From NCBI GenBank assembly GCA_021397845.1, contig CM038043.1:29511501-29575500 (forward strand): a DNA stretch of 64,000 nucleotides. Direction: 5' to 3'. Source of the DNA: Areca catechu. Taxonomy: Eukaryota; Streptophyta; Magnoliopsida; Arecales; Arecaceae. This document shows positions 31,539-44,280 of the stretch, piece after piece (position 1 is the first letter of the stretch; every line of letters begins with the position of its first letter). The notes beneath the pieces were generated by a model that saw nothing but the letters and a program-made list of their open reading frames with translations, made no database searches and was not told the DNA's origin. A program made the position numbers and the translations under genes.

Positions 31539-32996
31539 CTAGAGTGGGTAACATAATCCAAGTTCATTTCTAATCATTACAAATCTATCGAAATTCAAAT
31601 GTTTGGTAAAAATATCAGCATGTTAATTTTCAGTTGGCATGAATTCAAGTACTACATCATTATTCAATGCATGATCTCTTATAAAATGGTGCCTAATTTC
31701 AATGTGCTTGGTTCGGAAATGCTGAACAGGATTTTTTGTCAAATTAATAGTACTTGTGTTATCACATTTAATTATAATTTTGCATTTTGTAACACCAAAA
31801 TCTTCTAGCTATTATTTAATCCATAACACTGGAGCACAACAACTACTAGCAGCAATGTACTCTACCTTAGCAGTAGACAATGCTATAGAGTTTTGCTTCT
31901 TACAGTGCCATGAAATTAATTCAACCTAGAAATTGGCATGTACCACTAGTGCTCTTTCTATCAATTTTGCAACCAGCATACTCAGCATCAGAAAAATCAA
32001 TTAAATTTAAAGATGATTCTTCAGAATACCAAAGACCTAAATTGCTTGTACCTTTCAAATATTTGAAAATTCTTTTAATAGCATGCATATGTGTTTCTTT
32101 AGGATTACATAGAAATCTAGCACATACACATACACTGTACAAGATATCAGGTCTACTGGTTGTCAAATATAATAGGGATCCGATCATACCTTTATAAAGC
32201 TTTTGGTCAACATTGGATCCACTTTCATTTTTGTCTAGCCTACAGGTAGTGCTCATGGGTGTGTTAGCCTGTTTGCTTATTTCCATGCCAAATTTCTTGA
32301 TTATCTCTTTGATGTACTTGACTTTGCTTATAAAGATTCCTTTCCTTCATTTGTTTGACTTGTATCCCAAGGAAGTAGTTGAGTTCACCCATAAGGCTCA
32401 TTTCAAACTCACCCTCCATCAACTTAGCAAAATCTCCACAAAGATTTTCATTAGTTGTACCAAATATAATATCATCAATGAAGATTTGTACAACTAGCAT
32501 ATCATTCTCTTTGTTCTTAATAAAAAGAGTTTTGTCAACATTTCCTCTTATGAAATCATTTTCAAGTAAAATTTGCTTAGTCTATCATACCAGATCCTAG
32601 GTGCTTGTTTCAAACCATATAAAGCTTTGTTCAATTTAAACACATGATTTGGAAAAGCATAGTTTTAAAAACCTGGTGGCTGTTCTACAAAAACTTGTTC
32701 ATAAATAAATTCATTTAGAAAAGCACTTTTGACATCCATTTGAAAGAGTTTAAAATTCATGTAGCAAGCAAATGCAAGAAGTAATCTAATGGCTTCTAGT
32801 CTTGCTACAGGAGCATAAGTTTCATCAAAATCAATACCCTCTTCTTGATTGTACCCTTTTGCTACCAACCTTGCTTTATTTCTTATAACCTTTCCATTCT
32901 CATCTAGTTTGTTCCTACAGACCAATTTGGTTCCTTTGACAGGGTGATCTGTAGGTCTACTAACTAGTGTCCAAACATTTTTCCTCTCAAACTGAT
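31539..32996 (-). pseudogene. Reverse transcriptase and RNase H of F2 (broken)
   Basis: RT: NKARLVAKGYNQEEGIDFDE, ARLEAIRLLLAFACYMNF, MDVKSAFLNEFIYEQVF, then catalytic FIDD (VVQIFIDDIIFG near 32480) and GELNYFLGIQVKQMK. RNase H: SLLYLTTSRPDILYSVCV, LIDFSDAEYAGCKIDRKSTS. The stop is at 31539. FIDD instead of the usual YVDD is seen only in this copy. Frameshifts lie near 32330 and 32575. Confidence 0.82.
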
Positions 32997-34638
32997 TTAA
33001 TTATCATGCATGGCCATCATCCAGTTATGATCAATTTCAGCTTCTTCTAAACTATGTGGTTCAATTTGTGAGACAAAGACTAGGTAGTCATATGCATCTC
33101 TATATGCTGACCTAGTCCTAACACCATGAGAAGGATCACCAATAATTAAATCTTTGGGATGTGAAGTTACATATCTCCATTCCTTTGGTAAATCAGTATG
33201 ATCGTTGCTTACCATTTCATTTCTATTTTGCGTTAGCTTGTCTTGAATGCTTAGATCTTCCATTTCCTTCTATAGTGTACATGCATCATTATCTATGCAC
33301 TCATCCTTTCAAGATGGTGAAGGGTTAGTTTCATCAAAAATAACATGAATTGACTCTTCTAAAGTAAGAGTCCTCTTATTAAATACTCTATATGCTTTGC
33401 TATGAAGTGAATAACTAAGGAATATAGATTCATCAGACTTTGCATCAAACTTTTCTAGGTTATCTTTACCATTATTAAGCACAAAGCATTTACACCCAAA
33501 AACATTAAAATAGTTAATATTCGGTTTTCTTCCATTCCAAAGCTCATAGGGGATTTTCTTTGAAATTGGTCTAATTAAAACTAGGTTTAATATATAATAG
33601 GCAGTGTTCACCACTTCTATCCAAAAGTACCTTGGAAGATTACCTTCATACAACATGGTTCTAGTCATTTCTTCCAATGTCCTATTTTTCTCTCTACAAC
33701 ACCATTTTGTTATGGTGTTTTAGGAGCGGAGAAGTTATGATCAATGCTGTGCTCAGTGCAATATTCATCAAAAAATTGATTTTGAAATTCCGTTCCATGA
33801 TCACTTTATAAAGAGATATCAGAAAGATTTTTTTCATTGGAAACTTTCTTATAAAATTTTTGAAATACATCAAAAGTTTCATCTTTATGTGCAATTAATA
33901 ATTCCCATGTGAAATTAGAAAAGTTATCTACAATTACAAGGCCATATTTCATGCCACCAAGGCTTGTGGTCCTAGTTGATCCAAATAAGTCCATGTGAAG
34001 TATCTCAAGGGTTCTGGTTATTGAAATAATATTTTTCGATTTAAAACTCTCCCTAGTTTGTTTGCCTAATTGACAAGCATCACATACATAATCAAGATCA
34101 ACTTTAAAATCTAGCAAACCTCTAACTAGATTCTTTGAGATTAATTTGGCAATTGTATGCATGCTAGCATGACCTAATCATCTATGCCATAATAAACATG
34201 ACTCCTTGGTCTTAGCATTCATTGCCACTAGACTGGAACTACTAGTCATGGCAAGATCATTTAGATCTACCACAAAGATGTTTCCAAGCCTTTGACCAAT
34301 GAATTTATTGCTAGAATCAAGAGAGTTATTTATTATACACATAGATGATTCAAAGATAACCTTGAAGCCTTTATCACAGAGTTGACTAATACTCAATAAA
34401 TTATGCATCAATTTATCTACTAGCAGCACATCTTCAATAAAAGTATAGGGGTTATTTTGATCTTACCGATTTTTATTCTATCCTTGCTATTATCTCCAAA
34501 TATAACCAATCCTCCTTCTTTCATTTGTAGGGAGATGAACTGATCTTTGTCACCCGTCATATGCCTTGAACAGCCACTGTCAAGATACCATCTTTTCTTT
34601 AATTTGTGGGCTGCAAGATAGTCCTGCAAAATAGTCAA
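32997..34638 (-). pseudogene. Protease, GAG-pre-integrase and integrase of F2 (broken)
   Basis: Protease active site WYLDSGCSRHMTGD near 34575. The GAG-pre-integrase domain (LLSISQLCDKGFKVIFESSM, NAKTKESCLLWHR) is followed by the zinc motif remnant CDACQLGKQTR, core Asp (HMDLFGSTRTTSLGG; IVDNFSNFTW) and the catalytic Glu region (TPQ-NGVV, broken by an indel near 33700). The C-terminal part has PYELWNGRKPNINYFNVFG and the linker to RT (DLPKEWRYVTSHPKDLIIG). Confidence 0.82.
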
Positions 34639-36510
34639 GGAGTGATTTTAGGTACCCAAGCTAACTTGGGTCCTTTTGGGTTAGTAAAATTGGTTCCCTT
34701 TGGAACCCAAATGGTTCTATATTTTAATGCACCAATTATGAAACTTTTCAGAGAATTGCATTGATAAGATTTATGTCCAAATCTATCACATGCATAATAG
34801 AAAATTTTGTCATTTTTGAATGATGCATGCTTTGAAGCTATAAAAGATGCAGAAACAGAAATATTTGGTTCAAAAGATTTTTTCATAGAATTCTTAGAAA
34901 AATATTTCAAGCCATTCGAAATAGATTTTGATGGAAAAGCTTTTTGAAATTTAGCATTTGAAGCTGAAGCTTTTGAAGATATAAATTTTGTTGCAGAAAT
35001 TCTTTTAGCATTTAAAGCATTAAATCCAATTCTAGCTTTATTTTTTGAATCCTTTTATTCTTTCAAAATTAGCTCAAGCTTGTTAGAACTCAAAGTAAGT
35101 TTTTCTACTAAAGCTTAAGCTTTTCAAGCTCCTTTTTTAAATCAACATTTTCGGTAACTAAAATTCAGTTTGTCTCATTTAAAGTATTTTTCTCATTATT
35201 CAAAATAATAACGTTTTCAGAATGGTTTTTTAATTCTTTTTATAAAATATTATTCTTTTCAGAAATATCATCCTTGTCTTTTAATAAAACATCATTTTGT
35301 TTCTTCAAGGATTTAATTTTAACCCCAGCTTTCTTGAATTCAATAAGTAAATCATGAAATGTAGAATTCAGTTCATCATATGTAAATTTAGTTTGAAGCT
35401 CAGGGGATGATACCTCATTTTCTAGACTCATCAGACATAGATTCGCAGATTTAATGGTCTCTTCTTCTTCATTAGATGAGGATGCTTAACTATCACTCCA
35501 CATCTTTACCATAGCTTTCTTTTCCTTTTTCTTAAAACCCTTTTTCAATAATGGACAGTCTGGTTGGATGTGCCCTGGCTTTTTGCATTCATAACAGGTG
35601 GGACTTCTTTTTCTTTTTCCTTCTCCTTGTCCTTCTTCTTATTGAATTCTTTGTTCTTGTGAAATTTTCTAAAATATCTTCCTTTTCTTCTTCCCAAGAA
35701 CTTTCTAAATTTTCTGACGACCATGGCAACATCTTCGTCTTCCATGTTGCTTTCAGTAGAGGAGCTTTCTTCTTCCGATTCTTCATCCTTTCTAGAATCC
35801 CTAGTAGCTTTGAAGGTGATTGATTTCTTCTTCTTTTGATCATCTTCAATTTGGTGCTGCATGGTTAGTTCATGCGTGATGAGAGATCCTAACAGTTCAT
35901 CCAGCAATAAGGTATTCAAATCTTTTGCTTCTTAGATGGCAATCACTATTAGATTCCATTTGTCCGGAAGAGATCTCAGAATCATTTGTACTAGATCTGC
36001 ATTAGTATATACCCTACCAAGAATTTTTAAGCCATTAATAATGTCAATGAAATGTGAAAACATGGCAGAGATTCTTTCATTAGGTTCCATCTTAAACAAT
36101 TCATAACTATGCACAAGAAGATTAATTTTAGAAGACTTCACTTGAGAAATTTTTTCATGGGTCACTTGGAGTTTATCCCAAATTTCTTTTGTAAACGAGC
36201 AAATAGAAACTCGATTAAACTCATTACTATCCAAAGCATAGTATAAAAGATTCATTGCTTTGGCATTTAACAAATCCATCTCAATGTCATATTCGTCCCC
36301 ATCTTCTTCAGGTTTCGGAACGTCCATTCCATCAATTTTAATCATGGGAATATAAGGACCCTTTAGAATGACCTTCCACAACTGAAAATCAAGTGCTTGA
36401 ACATAAATTTTCATTCTGGCTTTCCAATATGCATAATTTGTGCTAGTAAAGAGTGGTGGTCTATTGGTTGATTGGCCTTCCGCCAAGGACGTACTCATTG
36501 GATGAGCCAT
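34635..36510 (-). pseudogene. Gag of F2 (broken)
   Basis: ATG at 36510 (MAHPMSTSLAEGQSTNRPPL). A 190-codon copia capsid (YAYWKARMKIYVQALDFQLW, IMDKLQVTHE-type core) runs to a TAA at about 35934 where F3 keeps CAA. It is followed by a charged segment (EESEEESSSTESNMEDEDVA, FRKFLGRRKGRYFRKFHKNK), a coiled-coil-like K/N-rich part and a damaged knuckle (YYACDRFGHKSYQC, first Cys replaced by Tyr) near 34790. The large gag with a C-terminal coiled-coil is typical of SIRE-type elements. Confidence 0.8.
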
Positions 36511-36541
36511 CAATCTTTGCCCTAGTGTATTCAGAGACACT

Positions 36542-36553
36542 GCTTTGATACTA
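36542..36553 (-). promoter_or_regulatory. Primer binding site of F2 (mutated)
   Basis: TAGTATCAAAGC on the minus strand, two bases from LTR3. The second base differs from the functional TGG start. Confidence 0.65.
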
Positions 36554-36555
36554 GT

Positions 36556-38289
36556 TGTTGCCCAGGTGGCCACCCAAAAGTGGGGTGAATTGGGACATTT
36601 TGAAAATCAAAGCAAGTAATGTGCAATTAAAAATCCTTTGCAAGTGGTAGGTGCTGTGACAAAGTAGTAAATTGCGGAAGCTAAGTAAAAGCAAGGAAGC
36701 ACAACACAAACACAGAAAATTTATAGTGGTTCAGAGCAACCCAGCTCCTACATCCACTACCTAGGATACCACTAAGGATTTCCACTATATTCACACCCGA
36801 ATACACTAAGATTATTTTGTAGGATCATGATCCAAAATCTCTATACTTTGGTTTTAACAGGATCACCAAAGAAAACCCAACACCCTTTGATTTTAAACAG
36901 GTTCATCAAAGAAACCTAACATGGTTTTACTAGGATCACCAAGAATCCAACACTTGGTTTTTATCAAGGCTCACCAAGAACCTGTTTGGTTTTTCAACCG
37001 GGCTCACCAATAACCCAACAACAATTCAAGAATGAATTGAATTAAATACAACAAAAATGACAAACTTAATTTGTCGGATAGTGGCCGATGCAGCTTGATG
37101 GAAGTCCACTCGACTTGCACTTGAATAAGCTTTAATTGCTTCAGTAGATTCTTTAAAAGTTGCTTCAGATCATAGTTGGTGTAGACTTGATGGCTGACGT
37201 GAATGCTCTTGTTCTCTTTTTCTATTGGTAGGTTAGATATTCAATGTAGCTTTCTCTTCTTCGAAGAACTTTCTAATTCATTACTTCAAGGAAGTTTAAA
37301 TCCTTCAAATTTAAAGTCTTCTATCATTCCAAGGCAGTTCTAGCCATTATAGATCATTGAGAAATGATTTGTGATCATTGGAGCACATGGCATTCAAAAA
37401 TAATTTCTGGAACTAGCCGTTGGATACCTGAAAATGATGTTTGAGTCAGCTTAGATTCCTTCAAGTTGGCTCGGATCTTTGAGTCGATAGGTTGAGTCAC
37501 CAAATCTTCAGTGCAGTCGGCTCTTTTATCTCGGGATGCAAAACTTCACTCTGGATGATTTGGCTCTTGATAGCTCGGGTCGGCTCGAACTTCTTTCTTA
37601 GAAAAACTTGAACTCGAGGAGTTGGCTCTTTTCAGCTTGGGTCGGCTCTTCTTCTTAGGTTCAGAAATCCTTACTCTGGAAGAGTCGGCTCAATGCAGTT
37701 TGGGTCGGCTCACTTTTTCAGGTCCTCAAAATTAGGTGTGGTAGAGTTTGCTCTTTCTAGTTTGGGTCGGCTTGCTTGGCTATTCTCAGAAATCTTCAAA
37801 AATTGGATTCTGAAGGATTCGGCTCAAACAAATTCCAGTCGACTCGAATTCATTGGAGTTGGCTCGATTACCTTCGAGTCAGCTCAGATTGCTGCGTTCC
37901 AGAATCCTTTCTATGTGCCAGTAGGTGGAGTCGGCTCTTCATCGTGCTGGGTCGGCTTAAGTATTCTTCTTCAGGATTTTTATACTTGAACTCAAAGTAA
38001 AATATCACCAACTTTTTACATTTTCAAGCATACGAACTCAAAATAATTTTTATGGCACACACACAGGGAAATAACCCTTTTCACATGATTTTTTCTTAGC
38101 TTTTTCATTGGGTTCTTCTTTACAAAAATACATTACAACACAACTCAAACAAGAAATAATAGTGTAGGAGTTGATGTTTGAAAAATTAACTCATCCTACA
38201 AAAACTTATGAAACACTTGAAGAGTTGTTAGAAATAAATATACATGCTCCAATATTTGGTTATCATCAAAATCACTTATTGGGTTAACA
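36556..38289 (-). repeat. Copia LTR3, shared by F2 (5') and F3 (3')
   Basis: 1734 bp, TG...CA. It abuts the F2 primer site on the left and the F3 polypurine tract (atctccacctttttgatg) on the right. Octamer cluster at about 37440-37960. Confidence 0.87.
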
Positions 38290-38987
38290 ATCTCCACCTT
38301 TTTGATGATGACAAAACACTGGGCATGAAAAAGCAAAATAAAACATTACAATTACTTGTATAACTGTATTTGCAAGAATGTTTGAACAAGAGGATTTAAC
38401 TTTAATTTGTGTCAATCTACGGAGAAGAATTAGGGCAATGAGAGGTAGTCTCCCCCTCAATATGATACTTCATGTTTTGGCTCATTTTTTATGTATTTTC
38501 AGAGCTCAAAATGTTCCAAAGAAACTTTAAGTATCGGAGCTATTAAAAGTCAAAACTTAAAACATTATGTATCAAAGCCTCTTAAATATGTATCAGAGCT
38601 TAATTTGAGCTTAGCTTTCAAGCTTTATACTCTTTATGTATTGTAGCAGATTTTTATGTATTAGAGAAAATATATGAATTTTTTTTAACCTTTTCATGCA
38701 ATGATTTTATAACTTTCTCCCCCTTTTTGTCAATCAATCAAAAATCTAGAGTAGGAATTAAGCTCAGATTTAAAATGGAATGGAAAGTATTTAAAATTTG
38801 TTTGAGATAATTTCACTTTTTCACATTCATCTTGAAATTCAAATTAAAAAATCAGTCATTTTATGAATAATTGAACATAAACATTCATTTACATAGAGAA
38901 ATAGAATAATTTAAGAGATAAAAGGTATACTTTTCATTTCATTTCAAAGAAGTTCTGTACAAAAGTACAAAGTGAAGGGCAATACAC
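38290..38987 (-). other. 3' untranslated region of F3
   Basis: 698 bp, colinear with the F1 and F2 regions, with tatgtatcaaagc/tatgtatcagagc repeats at 38565-38670. No ORF is supported. Confidence 0.6.
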
Positions 38988-40876
38988 TTAGTCACTATCT
39001 AAGTCTACTCTAGGATGTGATGGTTGACCGGGAATCTGAATGCCAGGTGGCAGAGGAGCAATTGGGTCAACAAATTGTGGTATATTATGGAATGCATGAG
39101 GCCTAATGTGTGGAGCAGGTTGTCTAGGATAAGCAGATTGGCTAGGAAAAAGATCTGAAAGAGGGAGGAACACTTTGAGCAGCTTGGATATCTTCAATCT
39201 TAGACATCATTTTTCATAAGAAGCTGTTCATGGATTTCAGTTGTGCTTCTATTTTCTTTGTGCTTCTAGAAGCAGCTAAATCTTCCATTGATTCTTTTAT
39301 TTGTGCCACTTCCTTTTGCAATGTAAACATTTCTGTGGCTTAAACAATAGCAAATACTTCTGCTGAGCCTCTCAATCTTACAAATTCACTTCTAATTATT
39401 CCAATGCCTTTTGTGTAATCTTCTTCCATTCTTTTACCTGCTTTAACTGATCCCATTCTTATTCTTAAGTTGTCCATCTCAACTCTGTAAGCTTCAAGTA
39501 CTAATGTAACAGATTTTTCAATTTTTTATGAACTTGAAGTAATTAGCTGTAAAATTGGTTGCATATTTGTATAAGTTGTATGTACTGTGGTCTTTGAAGT
39601 TTCAAGAGATTCAATTTTGCTTTTTAGATAGTCTATCTGTCCTTCAAATTGATTGAGTCTCTCATCAATTGATTTGTGTAATTCTTTAAACATTCCATCC
39701 ATAGAAGACTTTATAGTTTCAGTCATGTTATTCAATTGCTATGTAATGAAGTCTTGTAACAATGAAGTGTCTACATCAGGAGTAGTAGTTGCATGACTGT
39801 GAACTGGAACATCAGTAGATTGAGTAAAAATGGGAGTACTACATGGCATATCAGGTAAATCTGGAACTGAAACATTTGGGAAGGAAGTGTCAAAGTCTAC
39901 TTGGACTAAAGATCCGAGCTATGGCTGTGGTTCTGGAATTCGCATTGTAGTGTCTTCACCAGCCTCTAACTATGTTTTCTCTTGAATCTCTTCAGTTTCT
40001 TCAACCATAGGAGCATCAATCTTCTTTTTCCAGGTGCCATCTGACAAGTATCCCATCCTCTAAAAAGTTTTTGTAGTATAGGTATTTGTATGTAGAAGTG
40101 TCTTGCTATCCTCCCCTGTTAAATCCATATTTGCATTTTGAAAGAATAAAGTGAGGACCATTCCATATGGCAGGAAAGCCTTGACTTTTCTTACTGCCCC
40201 CTTCATCTGGCAAATCATAATAGATGGCAGATTAATCTTATCACCATTGATTAGAAGCTCCATGAAGCACAAATCCCTATCACAAACCCAATCAAAACGG
40301 CTAGTTCTTGGTAAGAAGATCCTACTCATAAAACTTTGTAGAACCCTCATTTCAATGGATAACATGCTAGCCTTAAGAATCCCTATCTCATCAACTTCAG
40401 TTCTTTCTAAAATAGTTTACAGTGCTTAAATTATGTCTTTTAGTACTAAGTATTCAGTGCCCTCAAATGGCATTTCCAAAGCATTCACAAGGATTTCAAT
40501 AGAAATGATAATTCTTTTTCCATTAACAAATGATTCAACAAAATTTTCTCCAAACCTTAAATTTTCATAAAAGGTTATGACTAGGTTTGGTTAAGTTTTA
40601 ACATCTAGGGAGCACAAGGTTCTCCATCCTTGATTCTCAATAAAATCACCAATGACAAAACCTATCTCCTTAAGATATTCAAATAAAATCCGTCTGCCAG
40701 TGGTAATTGGTCTCATACCTAAGGAGATCTAGTTGGTAAGAGAAACTAGGCTTGGCACTTCCTCAGATTATGGTGGATTTTGAGATGTACTATCTTTTCG
40801 AAACTTCGTTCTCCTTTCTTATGGAGCATCTTCACTATCTTGTCTTGATTTTTTTCCAATTGCTCTTTTTGGTGCT
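38988..40876 (-). pseudogene. ORF3 of copia element F3
   Basis: Same product as in F1 and F2. The start codon is lost: two bases of the ATG context near 40876 are deleted. Good stretches: FLPRTSRFDWVCDRDLCFME, LLINGDKINLPSIMICQMKG, MDGMFKELHKSIDERLNQFE (coiled-coil), and the C-terminal PIAPLPPGIQIPGQPSHPRV ending DLDSD. The FDWVxDRDLCFMELLING block is better preserved here than in F1. Confidence 0.68.
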
Positions 40877-41176
40877 TGAGTGAAGATATTCGAATTCTGA
40901 AGTAGTTTTTTGGAAGTTGGAAGTATTTGGAAAGCTTTTTGGTGGCAGAGAGAGTAGGATTTAGGAATAGAAATGGGAACGAAAAACCCTACAGCTCGAA
41001 CTAAAAAGAGACGGCTCGACATTCGAGCCAGCTCGACCAATAGTTCATCTGCTTGAGTCGGCTCGAGTAGATGGAGCACAAAATAAATTTTTGAATTTCA
41101 ATCAAAGCTCATTTATCACACAATTTGGGATTAGGAGGTCTCCTAGTTAATTTGTCCTTAAGATATGACAATATTT

Positions 41177-42600
41177 CTAGAGTGGGTCACATAATCCTGG
41201 TTCATTTCTAATCATTACAAATCTATCAAAATTCAAAAGTTTGGTAAAAATGTCAGCAAGTTGGTTTTCAGTTGGCACGAATTCAAGTACTACATCATTA
41301 TTCAATACATGATCTCTTATAAAATGGTGCCTAATTTCAATGTGCTTGGTTCGTGAATGCTGAACAGGATTTTTTGTCAAATTAATAGTACTTGTGTTAT
41401 CACATTTAATTGGGATTTTACATTGTGTAACACCAAAATCTTCTAGCTATTATTTAATCCATAACACTTGAGCACAACAACTACCTGTAGCAACGTACTC
41501 TACCTCAGAAGTAGACAATGCTATGGAGTTTTGCTTTTTACAGTGCCATGAAATTAAATTCAATCCTAGAAATTGGCATGTACCACTAGTGCTCTTCCTA
41601 TCAATTTTACAACCAACATAGTTAGCATCAGAGAAACCAATTAAATTTAAAGATGATTCTTTAGAATACCAAAAACCTAAATTGCTTGTACCTTTCAAAT
41701 TTTTGAAAATTCTTTTGATAGTAAGCATATGTGTTTCTTTAGGATTACATTGAAATCTAGCACATACACATACACTGTACAAGATATTAGGTTTACTAGC
41801 TGTCAAATATAATAGGGATCCGATCATACCTCTATAAAGCTTTTGGTCAACATTGGATCCACTTTCATCTTTGTCTAGTCTGCAGGTAGTGCTCATTGAT
41901 GTGTTAGCCTCTTTGCTTGTTTCCATGCCAAATATCTTGATTATCTCTTTGATGTACTAGGCTTGGCTTATAAAGATTCCTTCATTTGTTTGACTTGTAG
42001 CCCAAGGAAGTAGTTGAGTTCACCCATAAGGCTCATTTCAAACTCACCCTGGATCAACTTAGCAAAATCTTCATAAAGATTTTCATTAGTTACAACAAAT
42101 ATAATATCATCAACATAGATTTGTACAACTAGCATATCTCTCTTTGTTCTTAATAAAAAAAGTTTTGCCAACATTTTCTCTTATGAAATCATCTTCAAGT
42201 AAAAATTTGCTTAGTCTATCATACTAGGTCCTAGGTGCTTGTTTCAAACCATATAAAGCTTTGTTCAATTTAAACACATGATTTTGAAAAGCATAGTTTT
42301 CAAAACCTGGTGGTTGTTCTACAAAAACTTGTTCAGAAATAAATCCATTTAGAAAAGAACTTTTGACATCCATTTGAAAGAGTTTAAAATTCATGTACCA
42401 AGCAAATGCAAGAAGTAATCTAATGGCTTCTAGTCTTGCTACAGGAACATAAATTTCATCAAAATCAATACCCTCTTCTTGATTGTACCCTTTTGCTACC
42501 AACCTTGGTTTATTTCTTATAACCTTGCAATTCTCATCTAGTTTGTTCCTACAGACCCATTTGGTTCCTATGACTGGGTTGTCTGTAGGTCTACTAACTA
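41177..42600 (-). pseudogene. Reverse transcriptase and RNase H of F3 (broken)
   Basis: RT: VAKGYNQEEGIDFDEIYVPV, LFQMDVKSSFLNGFISEQVF, NKALYGLKQAPRT, catalytic YVDD (VVQIYVDDIIFV near 42105), GELNYFLGLQVKQMK. RNase H: FSDANYVGCKIDRKSTSGTC, NSIALSTSEVEYVATGSCC, then HFIRDHVLNNDVVLEFV and stop at 41177. Of the three copies this keeps the canonical catalytic YVDD and the longest RNase H frame (41450-41926). Confidence 0.84.
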
Positions 42601-42625
42601 GTATACAAACATTATTCCTTTCAAA

Positions 42626-44280
42626 CTAGTTTAATTCATCATGCATGGTCATCATCCAGTTATGATCGATTTCAGCTTCTTCTAAACTATGTGGTTCAAT
42701 TTGTAAGACAAAGGCTAGGTAGTCATGTGCATCTTTATGTGCTGACCTAGTCCTAACACCAAGAGAAGGATTACCAATAATTAAATCTTTGGGATGTGAA
42801 GTTACATACCTCCACTCCTTTGGTAAATCAGTATGATCCTTGCTTACCATTTCATTTATATTTTGCATTGGCTTGTCTTGAATGCTTAGATCTTCCATTT
42901 CCTTATGTAGTGTACTTGCATCATTATCTACGCACTCATCCTTTCTAGATGGTGAGGGATTAGTTTCATCAAAAACAACATGAATTGACTCTTCTACAGT
43001 AAGAGTCCTCTTATTAAATACTCTATATGCTTTGCTATGAAGTGAATAACCAAGGAATATAGATTCATCAGACTTTGTATCAAACTTTTCTAGGTTATCT
43101 TTACCATTATTAAGCACAAAGCATTTACACCCAAAAATACGAAAATAGTTAATATTCAGTTTTCTTCCATTCCAAAGCTTATAGGGGGTTCTCTTTGAAA
43201 TTGGTCTAATTAAAACTCAATTTAATATGTAACAGGCAAAATTCACCGCTTCTGTCCAAAAGTACCTTGGAAGATTACCTTCACACAACATGGTTTTAGC
43301 CATTTATTCCAAAGTCCTATTCTTTCTCTCTACAACACCATTTTGTTGTAGTGTTCTATGAGCGTAGAAGTTATGATCAATGCCGTGCTCAGTACAATAT
43401 TAATCAAAAAATTTATTTTGAAATTCCGTTCCATGATCACTTCTTAAAGAGATAACAGAAAGATTTTTTTTATTTGAAACTTTCTTATGAAATTTTTGAA
43501 ATACATTAAAAGTTTCATCTTTATGTGCAATAAATAGTACCCATGTGAATCTAGAAAAGTCATCTACAATCACAAGGCCATATTTTATACCTCCTAGGCT
43601 TGTGGTCCTAGTTGGTCCAAATAAGTTCATGTAAAGTAGCTCAAGGGGTCTGGTTGTTGAAATAACATTTTTTGATTTAAAACTCTCCCTAGTTTGTTTT
43701 CCTAATTGACAAGCATCACATACATAATCAAGATCAACTTTAAAATGTGGCAAACCTCTAAATAGATTTTTTTAGATTAATTTGGCAATTGTATACATGC
43801 TAGCATGACCAAATCATCTATGCCATAACAAACATGACTCCTTGGTCTTAGCATTCATTGCCACTAGACTGGAACTACTAGTCATAGCAAGATCATTTAG
43901 ATCTACCACATAGATGTTTCCATGCCTATGACCAATGAATTTGTTGCTAGAATCAAGAGAGTTAGTTACTATACACAAAGATGATTCAAAGATAACCTTG
44001 AAGCCTTTATCATAGAGTTGACTAATACTCAATAATTTATGCTTCAATTTATCTACTAGCAGCACATCTTCAATAAAAGTACAGAGGGTTATTTTTATCT
44101 TACCAATTTTGATTATTCTCCCCTTGCCATTATCTCAAATGTAACCAATCCTCCTTCTTTCATTTGTAGGGTGATGAACTGATCTTTGTCACCCGTCATA
44201 TGCCTTGAACAGCCACTGTCAAGATACCATCTTTTCTTTAATTTATGGGCTGGAAGACAGTCTTGCAAAAGAGTCAAGGA
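42626..44280 (-). pseudogene. Protease, GAG-pre-integrase and integrase of F3 (broken)
   Basis: Protease remnant near 44215 (same WYLDSGCSRHMTGD segment on the minus strand). GAG-pre-integrase LLSISQLYDKGFKVIFESSL at 43814-44065. Integrase: YVCDACQLGKQTRESF, NLFGPTRTTSLGGIKYGLVI, VDDFSRFTWVLF, SLRSDHGTEFQN (second Asp), then stops; C-terminal domain DESIFLGYSLHSKAYRVFNK and a 163-codon open linker to RT (42626-43117). Confidence 0.82.

Noticed and set aside
31910..32497. Plus-strand ORFs opposite RT/RNase H of F2
   Set aside because: They are antisense shadows of a well-supported minus-strand pol region.
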